This document shows, one piece after another, positions 1 through 5,635 of a stretch of DNA of 6,128 bases; positions within the stretch are counted from its first letter, which is position 1; each line of letters starts with the position of its first letter. The stretch spans positions 1 to 6,128 of the forward strand of contig CAIUFU010000025.1 of the NCBI GenBank assembly GCA_903898475.1. Reading direction: 5' to 3'. Under the pieces are notes generated by a model, which saw nothing but the letters and a program-made list of their open reading frames with translations, was not told the DNA's origin and made no database searches. This DNA comes from an uncultured Alphaproteobacteria bacterium (GTDB lineage: Bacteria > Pseudomonadota > Alphaproteobacteria > Rickettsiales > UBA1997). The position numbers and the translations under genes are program-made.

Positions 1-2
1 GC

Positions 3-47
3 AAGAATTTGCCCGAAAAAAATGAAGCTCTGCATCAATCCAAATAG
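3..47 (+). CDS. C-terminal tail of an upstream gene cut by the window edge (identity unknown)
   Basis: The left edge probably holds the end of a gene that starts outside the window. The frame from base 3 reads KNLPEKNEALHQSK and stops at TAG 45-47. Its charged composition and AAA/GAA/AAT codons match the neighbouring genes. A competing frame from base 1 is open to TGA 58-60 and would overlap the ybeY start as ATGA, but its product is cysteine-rich and looks less natural. In many bacteria a PhoH-family ATPase gene lies just before ybeY, so that is the first guess. The visible residues are too few to show it. Confidence 0.3.
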   Translation, partial: KNLPEKNEALHQSK

Positions 48-56
48 CTGCGACGC

Positions 57-578
57 ATGATTCTTATTGATTTGGAGACAAAGAGCAAAAAATGGAATGA
101 AGAAAAAAACATCGAAAAACTTGTCGAAAAAATCTGCCAAAAAATTATTCCGCTCACCGATTTAAAAAAACTTTTAACTAAAAATTTCGCGCTGGAAATT
201 GCGGTTTCTCTGGTTTCAGACGCGCAGATTAAAAAAATAAATCAGCAATTTCGTGACAAAAATAAGGCCACTGATGTTTTGTCATTTTCTAATTTGGATG
301 AAAATTTAATTCGCCAGATCGGTTTAAAAAAAGCGATTGGAGCTTGTAATTATTTGCTTCTGGGCGACATTGTGATTGCTTACGAAACAGTCAAAAAAGA
401 ATCCCTTGCACAAAAAAAGAAATTTCATGAGCATCTGACACACTTGATTTTGCACAGTATTTTGCACTTGATTGGCTTTGACCACGAAGATGAAAAGATG
501 GCAAAAATCATGGAAAATCTCGAAATAAAAATTTTGAAAACACTAAAAATTCAAAATCCCTATCAACAAAATCACTAA
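57..578 (+). CDS. ybeY: Endoribonuclease YbeY (16S rRNA maturation factor)
   Basis: YbeY is a cytoplasmic single-strand endoribonuclease involved in 16S rRNA 3'-end maturation and 70S ribosome quality control. The 173-residue protein has the usual family size. The metal-binding signature is at residues 133-143 (HSILHLIGFDH), giving ligands His133, His137 and His143. Upstream are the conserved stretch with Arg66 and ATDVLSF (71-77), and the LLGDIVIAYETV strand (101-112). Many homologues have Gly where this one has Ser134; the ligands themselves are intact. The ATG start has no clear Shine-Dalgarno site, so translation may be coupled to the upstream gene. The next gene starts three bases after the stop, in the ybeY-corC order common in proteobacteria. 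The lysine-rich N-terminus (residues 9-30) is probably lineage-specific. Confidence 0.95.
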   Translation: MILIDLETKSKKWNEEKNIEKLVEKICQKIIPLTDLKKLLTKNFALEIAVSLVSDAQIKKINQQFRDKNKATDVLSFSNLDENLIRQIGLKKAIGACNYLLLGDIVIAYETVKKESLAQKKKFHEHLTHLILHSILHLIGFDHEDEKMAKIMENLEIKILKTLKIQNPYQQNH

Positions 579-581
579 TCA

Positions 582-1466
582 ATGGAAGGCTCGTCGAAGA
601 AGAAGGCTCGCGCTGTTAAAGGCAAATCTCGTTTTAAAAAATTATTAAGTTTTTTCCTAAATCTTTTTGGAAAAAAAACCAAAAAGTCATTTTTTTCCGT
701 TATTTCGCACTTGTTAGAAGATTATGAAAAAGAAGGGTTGATTAGCGCTGAAGAGAAAAAAATGTTCAAAAATATTGCATCTTTTGGCGACAAAAAAGTT
801 TGCAATGTGATGACGCCAAGAGCTGATTTGATTGCGATTAAGCACGATGCTACACTCGAAGAAGTTAAAAAAATTATCACAACTGACGGGCATACTAGAC
901 TTCCAGTTTTTAAAGAAGATCTCGACGAAATTATTGGCTTTATTCATAGCAAAGATTTGGCGAAATTTCTCTGCAAAGAAGATCAGCACTTCACTGTGGC
1001 GAAAGTGTTGCGTAAAATTTTATTCGTTCCTGGTTCGATGAAATTGCTCGAAGTGATGCGCCGTATGCGTTTGGCGCAAGTTCACGTGGCAATTGTTTTG
1101 GATGAATTTGGTGGCGTTGATGGTTTTGTGACGATTGAAAATTTGATGGAACAAATTGTCGGTGATATTGAAGACGAGCATGATTTGCCGTCAGACAGCC
1201 TATCTTTTCGCGTCAAAAAAATTAACGACAAAGCTTTTCAATTTGGTGGGCGAGTTGATATTGAGAAAGTTGAGGAGATTTTGCAGATTAAAATTAAGCA
1301 AGATGATGACGAGTTTCATACCATCGGCGGCCTAGTTATGGCGTTGTTTAAGCGCGTTCCTGAAATTGATGAAGAAATCGAAAAATACGGATTAAATTTT
1401 AAAATTATCGATGCCGATAGTCGTTCGATGAAGTTGGTAGAAATTTCAATTTTAGAAAAAAACTAG
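582..1466 (+). CDS. corC: CorC/TlyC-type CBS-domain protein (HlyC/CorC family)
   Basis: This 294-residue protein is the soluble form of the HlyC/CorC family, close to the size of E. coli CorC. After a very basic N-terminus (1-35) comes a short helical segment, then MTPR (77-80) opening the first CBS domain (about 77-133, with TRLPVF and GFIHSKDL). The second CBS domain (about 138-197) includes IVLDEFGGVDGFVTIENL. The C-terminal CorC/HlyC-associated domain (about 209-291) has TIGGLVMALFKRVPEIDEEI. There is no DUF21 membrane region, so it is not itself a transporter. Family members have been linked to magnesium/cobalt efflux, and Rickettsia TlyC was described as a haemolysin; neither role can be told from sequence. 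It lies between ybeY and the acetyltransferase gene with gaps of 3 and 1 bases, so cotranscription is likely. No clear Shine-Dalgarno site precedes the ATG. Confidence 0.9.
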   Translation: MEGSSKKKARAVKGKSRFKKLLSFFLNLFGKKTKKSFFSVISHLLEDYEKEGLISAEEKKMFKNIASFGDKKVCNVMTPRADLIAIKHDATLEEVKKIITTDGHTRLPVFKEDLDEIIGFIHSKDLAKFLCKEDQHFTVAKVLRKILFVPGSMKLLEVMRRMRLAQVHVAIVLDEFGGVDGFVTIENLMEQIVGDIEDEHDLPSDSLSFRVKKINDKAFQFGGRVDIEKVEEILQIKIKQDDDEFHTIGGLVMALFKRVPEIDEEIEKYGLNFKIIDADSRSMKLVEISILEKN

Positions 1467-1467
1467 G

Positions 1468-2052
1468 ATGCGGGACTACACTCAAAATTCACAAAAAGTT
1501 TTTCCAATAATCGATTTGGGTGATTTCGTGCTGCGCGAAAAATGTGACGCAGATGTTGAAGATTTTTTTGCTTATTACGCAGATCCTGAAGTTAACAAAT
1601 TTATTTTGTGTGAGATTCCGCATGATTTAGAAAGCGCTAGAAGAGAGTTACATTATTGGCGCAACGTCTTTTACCAAAATGACGGAATCTATTTTGCGAT
1701 CGCAGATAAAGCCAATGATCGCATGATTGGCTCAATTGGTCTTACCAGTTACAATGCTTATCAAAGTCGAATTGAAATTAGTTACGACTTGGCTTGTGAA
1801 TATTGGGGACGCGGCATTATGACCAAGGCGATTAAAGCAGTGTTAAAATATGCTTTCGAAAATTTTTATTATGGTCGTGTCAATAGAATTGAGGCTTTTG
1901 CCTCAACAAATAATGAAACTTCAAAACATCTTTTGTTAAAAACTGGATTTGTTTTGGAGGGCATTTTGCGTCAACATCGTTACCATCGCGGGGCCTATGT
2001 TGACGTTTGCGCCTTTAGTATGCTTAAAAGTGATTTTGTGCTTTTACGCTAG
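1468..2052 (+). CDS. GNAT-family N-acetyltransferase, RimJ/RimL-like
   Basis: This is a 194-residue acetyl-CoA-dependent N-acetyltransferase of the RimJ/RimL-like (Acetyltransf_3) group. Visible landmarks are the opening strand FVLREKCDADVEDFFAYYADPEV (20-42), the IGSIGLTSYN strand (87-96), and ISYDLACEYWGRGIMTKAI (104-122), which carries the acetyl-CoA pyrophosphate loop in the form WGRGIMT. The C-terminal core is ASTNNETSKHLLLKTGFVLEG (145-165). The fold is clear but the substrate is not. Ribosomal protein N-termini, as for RimJ and RimL, are one option; small molecules or antibiotics are others. The ATG lies one base after the corC stop, which suggests translational coupling. In many proteobacteria lnt occupies this position after corC, so the acetyltransferase may be a lineage-specific insertion in the operon. 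It ends at a TAG just before the rplM promoter region. Confidence 0.9.
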   Translation: MRDYTQNSQKVFPIIDLGDFVLREKCDADVEDFFAYYADPEVNKFILCEIPHDLESARRELHYWRNVFYQNDGIYFAIADKANDRMIGSIGLTSYNAYQSRIEISYDLACEYWGRGIMTKAIKAVLKYAFENFYYGRVNRIEAFASTNNETSKHLLLKTGFVLEGILRQHRYHRGAYVDVCAFSMLKSDFVLLR

Positions 2053-2084
2053 AATAAGAAAATTTAATTTGACTTCTAGCTTTT
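2048..2084 (+). terminator. Possible weak terminator hairpin after the acetyltransferase gene
   Basis: A perfect 7-base inverted repeat, GCTAGAA at 2048-2054 and TTCTAGC at 2074-2080, encloses a 19-base A/T-rich loop and is followed by TTTT. The left arm contains the TAG stop codon of the acetyltransferase gene. The long loop and short U-tract make this a weak candidate. The right arm also overlaps the last base of the proposed -35 box of the rplM promoter. Confidence 0.35.
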
Positions 2085-2096
2085 GCTAACTTTAAT
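2069..2096 (+). promoter_or_regulatory. Sigma70-type promoter for rplM-rpsI
   Basis: TTGACT at 2069-2074 matches the -35 consensus at 5 of 6 positions. TTTAAT at 2091-2096 matches the -10 consensus at 5 of 6 positions. The spacer is 16 bases. Initiation would fall near 2103, leaving a leader of about 65 bases before the rplM start. The lower part of this leader is pyrimidine-rich (2101-2125). I see no clear L13 autoregulatory fold. A second A/T-rich box, TATAAA at 2135-2140, lacks a well-spaced -35 partner. Confidence 0.6.
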
Positions 2097-2155
2097 GCGC
2101 CGCCTCTTTTCCCGCTTGCGTTCCCAAATATTTTTATAAATTCAGCTTAATTCGA

Positions 2156-2162
2156 AGAAGGA
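2156..2162 (+). promoter_or_regulatory. Ribosome binding site of rplM
   Basis: AGAAGGA ends six bases before the ATG at 2169. It is one of the two clear Shine-Dalgarno sites in the window and fixes the rplM start. Most other genes here have A/T-rich leaders without a recognisable site. Confidence 0.8.
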
Positions 2163-2168
2163 TATTCT

Positions 2169-2636
2169 ATGCTTAAAACTTACGTCGCTAAACCTAGCGA
2201 AATTGAAAGAAAATGGTGGTTGATTGATGCCGAGGGACTAGTTCTGGGTAGAGTTGCTACGATTGTTGCTAACTTGCTTCGTGGCAAACATAAAGCAACA
2301 TTCACACCAAACCTTGATTGCGGTGATCACGTTGTGATCATCAATGCTGAGAAAGTAAAATTGACCGGCAAAAAATATGCTGAGAAAAAATACTATTGGC
2401 ACACTGGCCACCCAGGTGGAATCAAAGAAAGAACAGCTCGCGAAATCATTGAAGGAAAATTTCCTGAAAGAATTTTGGAAAGTGCGGTTTCTCGTATGAT
2501 TTCTCGCGGACCATTGCAGCGCGATATTATGACTAAATTGCGTATCTTCAAAGGCGCAGTACATAACCATCAAGCACAAAACCCACAAGTTTTGGACATT
2601 GCTTCAAAGAATCGCAAAAATACAAAAACTAACTAA
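2169..2636 (+). CDS. rplM: 50S ribosomal protein L13
   Basis: L13 is an early-assembly protein of the large ribosomal subunit that binds 23S rRNA. The 155-residue product is of alphaproteobacterial type. Its landmarks are WWLIDAEGLVLGRVA (16-30), RGKHK (38-42), DCGDHVVIINAEKVKLTGKK (50-69), YWHTGHPGGIKERTA (76-90), SRMISRGPL (108-116), LRIFKG (124-129) and HNHQAQNPQVLDI (132-144). A short basic tail of about ten residues follows the conserved end. The gene has its own promoter and a good Shine-Dalgarno site. It forms the near-universal L13-S9 pair with rpsI, which begins eight bases after its stop. The start is well supported by the ribosome binding site and by family length. Confidence 0.97.
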   Translation: MLKTYVAKPSEIERKWWLIDAEGLVLGRVATIVANLLRGKHKATFTPNLDCGDHVVIINAEKVKLTGKKYAEKKYYWHTGHPGGIKERTAREIIEGKFPERILESAVSRMISRGPLQRDIMTKLRIFKGAVHNHQAQNPQVLDIASKNRKNTKTN

Positions 2637-2644
2637 TCAAAACT

Positions 2645-3121
2645 ATGTCTTCAGTTGTAAAAGAAAAAATCATCGAAGTTAAAGAAATTCCAGCTGGAAT
2701 TGCTGCTCTTCCAAGAGAACGCAAAGTTGACGCTCAAGGGCGCGCTTACGGAACTGGCAAAAGAAAAAATGCTGCAGCTCGTGTTTGGATCAAAAAAGGA
2801 ACCGGCAAAGTTACAGTGAATGATCGCGATGCTAAGATTTATCTTGGCAGAGAAATCTTGTTCAACATTGCAGTAGCTCCTTTTGGAACTACCAAAAATG
2901 AAAATAAATTTGACGTTATTGCTACAATTGCTGGCGGCGGAAAATCAGGACAAGCTGGTGCGTTGGCTCATGGTATCAGCAAAGCACTAGTTGCATTTGA
3001 CCCAACAACTCACAAGCCACTTCGTGATGGCGGGTTCTTAACTCGTGACTCACGTGTGGTTGAGCGTAAGAAATACGGCTTGAAAAAAGCTCGTAAAGCT
3101 CAGACTTACCGTAAGAGATAA
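2645..3121 (+). CDS. rpsI: 30S ribosomal protein S9
   Basis: S9 sits in the head of the small subunit, and its C-terminal tail reaches the P-site tRNA. The 158-residue protein has an N-terminal extension of about 33 residues, as is usual in alphaproteobacteria. The core motifs are GTGKRKNAAARVWIKKG (36-52), GREILFNIAVAPF (68-80), GGGKSGQAGALAHGISKAL (97-115) and FLTRDSRVVERKKYGLKKAR (131-150). The tail ends AQTYRKR where many homologues end in a phenylalanine/tyrosine-serine-lysine-arginine pattern. The terminal Lys-Arg that approaches tRNA is kept. No Shine-Dalgarno site precedes the ATG; the leader is A-rich (AAAACT). Translation is probably coupled to rplM eight bases upstream. A strong intrinsic terminator follows the stop by eight bases. 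Confidence 0.97.
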   Translation: MSSVVKEKIIEVKEIPAGIAALPRERKVDAQGRAYGTGKRKNAAARVWIKKGTGKVTVNDRDAKIYLGREILFNIAVAPFGTTKNENKFDVIATIAGGGKSGQAGALAHGISKALVAFDPTTHKPLRDGGFLTRDSRVVERKKYGLKKARKAQTYRKR

Positions 3122-3129
3122 TTCGTATG

Positions 3130-3160
3130 GGCGACCCAGTTTGGGTCGCCTTTACTTTTT
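3130..3160 (+). terminator. Intrinsic terminator after rpsI
   Basis: GGCGACCC at 3130-3137 pairs perfectly with GGGTCGCC at 3143-3150 around a five-base loop; A3138 and T3142 could add a ninth pair. The hairpin is followed by TTTACTTTTT. This is a classical Rho-independent terminator for rplM-rpsI. It ends only six bases before the rpiB start codon, which is unusual (see findings). Confidence 0.9.
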
Positions 3161-3166
3161 ATAGAG

Positions 3167-3631
3167 ATGAAAAAATCCCCCCCAAAGAAAACAGATTTAC
3201 CAAAAATCCTCATTGCCTCCGATCACGCCGGATTCGCTTTAAAACAATTTCTCATCGAAGAATTAAAAAAATTACAATTTGAGATTTTAGATCTCGGTTG
3301 CGACTCAGCTGAAAAATCGGTGGATTATCCTGATTACGCCCAAAAACTTTCTAAAAAAATTACCAAAAAAAATCAGCTTCAGGGCATCTTAATTTGCGGT
3401 TCAGGCATTGGCATTTCAATTGCGGCTAATCGTTTTAAACATATCAGAGCGGCGCTTTGTCATGATGTAAAAGCAACAAAATTGGCGCGCGCTCACAATG
3501 ATGCCAATGTGCTTTGTCTTGGTGCGCGAGTAATTACAAACAAATCTGCGCTTTCGATTGTGAAAGCTTTTTTTTCCACTGAATTTGAAGGCGCAAGACA
3601 TGCAGCAAGAATTGCCAAACTCTCCAAATAA
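3167..3631 (+). CDS. rpiB: Ribose-5-phosphate isomerase B
   Basis: RpiB interconverts ribose 5-phosphate and ribulose 5-phosphate in the non-oxidative pentose phosphate pathway; some relatives accept allose or galactose phosphates. The 154-residue protein has SDHAG (18-22), the SVDYPDYA loop (51-58), the active-site stretch CGSGIGISIAANR (77-89) with the enediol-forming base Cys77, and RAHNDANVLCLGAR (108-121), whose His110 matches the ring-opening histidine. Near the end EGARH (141-145) matches the family EGGRH. A lysine-rich leader of 12 residues precedes the family start at KILIASDHAG. The ATG at 3167 is the only ATG, GTG or TTG in frame before the conserved region. No Shine-Dalgarno site fits before it, since the rpsI terminator is directly upstream. 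A run of six A then seven C lies in codons 2-6. The gene overlaps trmB by 32 bases. Confidence 0.95.
   Translation: MKKSPPKKTDLPKILIASDHAGFALKQFLIEELKKLQFEILDLGCDSAEKSVDYPDYAQKLSKKITKKNQLQGILICGSGIGISIAANRFKHIRAALCHDVKATKLARAHNDANVLCLGARVITNKSALSIVKAFFSTEFEGARHAARIAKLSK
3587..3591 (+). promoter_or_regulatory. Ribosome binding site that decides the trmB start
   Basis: GAAGG lies inside the end of rpiB, eight bases before the ATG at 3600. It supports that ATG over an in-frame TTG at 3585, which would overlap this site and add five residues. Confidence 0.6.
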
Positions 3632-4280
3632 TCGTTTAATTCGCAGTTTCGGACGCGTTAAAAGTCGCAAATTTTCTGGTCACAAAACCACGCTGCTTGA
3701 AGATTTATTACCGAGTTACGAGATCGAAAGTTTCGCATCTCTACCACAAAAAACCTGCCTTGAAATCGGTTTTGGTTTTGGTGATTTTCTTTTTGAAAAG
3801 GCCAAAACAAATCCTGATACTTTCTTTTTTGGCGCCGAGCCACATGTCAACGGAGTGGCAAATTTACTAGCTAAACTTGAAGCTGAACCGTTGTCAAATT
3901 TAAAAGTTTCGCGCGAAGATGTGCGACTTCTGCTTGCGAAATTCCCTGATAAAAATTTTGACCAAATCTTTATTTTATTTCCCGATCCTTGGCCAAAATT
4001 TCGTCATTTTAAACGCCGCTTAATTACTGCGGAATTTTTAGATGAAGTTTTGTCGCCAAAAATGAAATCTGGCGCCAAGCTTACAATTGCAACCGATCAC
4101 GACTCTTACAAAACTTGGATTTTAACTGAAATATCGCGCAGTAAGAAATTTTTGTGGGAAGCTAATTCTAAAAAAGATTGGCAAAATTTTCCGGCTGATT
4201 GGGTGACAACAAAATATCAAAAGAAGGCTGCAGTAGAAGGTCGCGTTTCGGTAATTTTTAATTTAAGTCACAATGTCTGA
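3600..4280 (+). CDS. trmB: tRNA (guanine-N7-)-methyltransferase TrmB
   Basis: TrmB uses S-adenosylmethionine to methylate G46 in the tRNA variable loop to m7G. The 226-residue form shows the RSFGRVKSRKFSG leader (15-27), the SAM-binding loop LEIGFGFGDFL (54-64), the following FFGAEPHVNGVANLL strand (77-91), and the catalytic signature FPDPWPKFRHFKRRLI (127-142). It also has LTIATDHDSY (161-170) and TTKYQKKAAVEGR (203-215), matching the C-terminal TKYE-type motif. I chose the ATG at 3600 because GAAGG lies eight bases upstream. A TTG at 3585 in the same frame would give 231 residues. The gene overlaps rpiB by 32 bases and murB by 8 bases, so the three are probably cotranslated as one operon. 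Confidence 0.95.
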   Translation: MQQELPNSPNNRLIRSFGRVKSRKFSGHKTTLLEDLLPSYEIESFASLPQKTCLEIGFGFGDFLFEKAKTNPDTFFFGAEPHVNGVANLLAKLEAEPLSNLKVSREDVRLLLAKFPDKNFDQIFILFPDPWPKFRHFKRRLITAEFLDEVLSPKMKSGAKLTIATDHDSYKTWILTEISRSKKFLWEANSKKDWQNFPADWVTTKYQKKAAVEGRVSVIFNLSHNV

Positions 4281-5157
4281 TCTCTTAAAAATTTTACCAA
4301 AAGTGCGCGGAATTTATCGCGAAAACGCTGAATTAAAAAATTGGTTTGATGTTGGCGGCAAAGCCGAAATTATGTTTCGCCCAGCGGACATTTCAGATTT
4401 ACAAGATTTTCTAAAAAATTGCCCGAAGGAAATTCCCATTAATATTTTGGGTGCTGCGTCAAACGTAATCATTCGTGATGAAGGTGTAAAAGGTGTTGTA
4501 ATCAGACTTGGTGGCGAGTTTGCCAAAACTTCTTGTGACGGTGAGTTTATCAAAGCGGGGGCCGCAACCTTATGTGGCAATGTTGCTTTATTTTCTAAAA
4601 ACGAAGCCTTGGCTGAATTGGAATTTTTAAGCGGAATTCCGGGATCAATCGGTGGCGCAATCGCTATGAATGGTGGATGTTACGGATCGGACATGTCGCA
4701 AATTTTGGTTAGTGCAACGGCGCTAGATTTTGAAGGAAATTTAATTAAATTAAAAAATTCTGATTTCGGATTTTATTATCGCGGCAATAAAATTTCTAAA
4801 AATTTTATTTTTGTCGAAGCCTTGCTTAAAGGTAAAAAATCGAATGTAGAAATTGTTGCCGAAAAAATTGCTGAGCTCAATCAACAGCGCGAAAAAGCGC
4901 AGCCAATTCGTGCCAAAACCGGCGGCAGCACATTTAAAAATCCTGAGAATCTAAAAGCTTGGCAGTTAATTGACGAAGCGGGATGTCGCGGTATGACTAA
5001 TGGAGATGCCCAAATTTCTGAGAAGCATTGCAACTTTATGATTAATCAAAAAAGCGCTTCAGCGCAGGATTTAATTGATTTGGGAAATAAGATAAAAAAA
5101 TTGGTCAAAGAAAAATCGGGTGTTAATTTGGAATGGGAAATAAAAATCATAGGCTGA
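4273..5157 (+). CDS. murB: UDP-N-acetylenolpyruvoylglucosamine reductase MurB
   Basis: MurB is the FAD- and NADPH-dependent enzyme that reduces UDP-GlcNAc-enolpyruvate to UDP-MurNAc, the second committed step of peptidoglycan synthesis. In the 294 residues I see the FAD-binding part with ILGAASNVIIRDEGVKGVVI (58-77) and LSGIPGSIGGAIAMNGGCYG (119-138). The substrate region has FYYRG (167-171) and the QPIRAKTGGSTFKNP block (210-224), whose Ser219 is the likely proton donor. LIDEAGCRG (232-240) and HCNFMIN (252-258) follow, and Glu289 in the closing LEWEIKIIG matches the conserved catalytic glutamate. The short form with YYRG suggests a type II MurB. Its ATG lies inside the trmB end, giving an 8-base overlap. 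In many bacteria murB sits in the division and cell-wall cluster beside murC and ddl; here it is separated from them. The TGA stop is followed directly by an in-frame TAA. Confidence 0.96.
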   Translation: MSDLLKILPKVRGIYRENAELKNWFDVGGKAEIMFRPADISDLQDFLKNCPKEIPINILGAASNVIIRDEGVKGVVIRLGGEFAKTSCDGEFIKAGAATLCGNVALFSKNEALAELEFLSGIPGSIGGAIAMNGGCYGSDMSQILVSATALDFEGNLIKLKNSDFGFYYRGNKISKNFIFVEALLKGKKSNVEIVAEKIAELNQQREKAQPIRAKTGGSTFKNPENLKAWQLIDEAGCRGMTNGDAQISEKHCNFMINQKSASAQDLIDLGNKIKKLVKEKSGVNLEWEIKIIG

Positions 5158-5189
5158 TAAAAATTCCCTGTTGCAATTTTAAAACAACT

Positions 5190-5216
5190 TCGACAAGGTG
5201 CGCCCCGCCTTACAAA
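5190..5216 (+). promoter_or_regulatory. Weak candidate promoter for the pilin-rpmB pair
   Basis: The 106-base spacer between murB and the pilin gene is the only visible place for a promoter of the next two genes. The best pair I find is TCGACA (5190-5195, 5 of 6 to the -35 consensus) and TACAAA (5211-5216, 4 of 6 to the -10 consensus), with a short 15-base spacer. No convincing terminator for murB is present. A short possible stem, AAGGT/GCCTT near 5195-5211, has no U-tract directly after it. The leader next to the start codon is A-rich, without a Shine-Dalgarno site. Confidence 0.25.
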
Positions 5217-5263
5217 TCATTAGATTTTTGGACTCTCTTCCCTTTTAAACAAAATTAAAAACT

Positions 5264-5617
5264 ATGAAAAAACTTTCTTCTTTTTTGGCGAAAGCAGCTC
5301 TTTTGTCTTTCGTCTTTTTAGCAGTTGCACCAGCGATTGTACCGGTTTTGTCATCTGACGCTTTTGCGGGAACTGCTGTTTCAGATGTTAACTCGAACGT
5401 TCTAGTTGGCACAATGTGTAACGCGCTTAAAGTTGTTACTGGTAACGGCGGTAAAGCTTTCGCGGCTTTCGCAATTATCTCAGTTGGTATCGGTTTCTTC
5501 ACAGGTAAAGTTTCTTGGGGTTTGATGATCGGTGTTGCAATGGGTATTGCTGCAATGTTTGGCGCTCCAACAATCGTAGCTGCCATCTCTGGTGAAGGCG
5601 CTTACGACTGCAAATAA
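5264..5617 (+). CDS. VirB2/TrbC-like pilin subunit, standing alone
   Basis: The 117-residue product looks like a major pilin of a type IV secretion system (TrbC/VirB2 family). A signal peptide runs from MKKLSSFLAK through a hydrophobic core (11-29) to a likely cut after AFA (33-35), leaving about 82 residues. The mature part has two hydrophobic segments (about 64-80 and 86-108) joined by the short turn GKVSW (81-85). The second ends in FGAPTIVAAISG, as in many VirB2 proteins. Cys52 and Cys116 flank the hydrophobic part and might form a disulfide. No other vir/tra gene is in the window. Asparagine codons are all AAC (4 of 4) and TTC is used for five of nine phenylalanines, unlike murB next door, which suggests strong expression. 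The start codon lacks a Shine-Dalgarno site. rpmB follows after 18 bases. Family membership is by motif recognition only; another small two-helix secreted membrane protein is possible. Confidence 0.8.
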   Translation: MKKLSSFLAKAALLSFVFLAVAPAIVPVLSSDAFAGTAVSDVNSNVLVGTMCNALKVVTGNGGKAFAAFAIISVGIGFFTGKVSWGLMIGVAMGIAAMFGAPTIVAAISGEGAYDCK

Positions 5618-5635
5618 TTTTATTACTTCTCACAA

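Noticed and set aside
133..489. YbeY possibly inactive because Ser replaces Gly in the HGxLHLxGxDH motif.
   Set aside because: All three metal-binding histidines are present, and Ser at this position occurs, as far as I recall, in other homologues.
2238..2588. Reverse-strand reading frame within rplM.
   Set aside because: It lies wholly opposite a certain ribosomal protein gene, and its product resembles no family I know.
3585..3599. TTG at 3585 as the trmB start.
   Set aside because: The TTG overlaps the GAAGG site that is well placed for the ATG at 3600, and the conserved region begins later.
5188..5197. CTTCGACAAG in the murB-pilin spacer as a second, decayed copy of the right-edge palindrome.
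   Set aside because: Only about ten bases resemble the repeat family and no partner arm is present; chance cannot be excluded.
5245..5586. Long reverse-strand reading frame opposite the pilin gene.
   Set aside because: It is a shadow of the alanine/valine-rich pilin frame, with a low-complexity product and no ribosome binding site.
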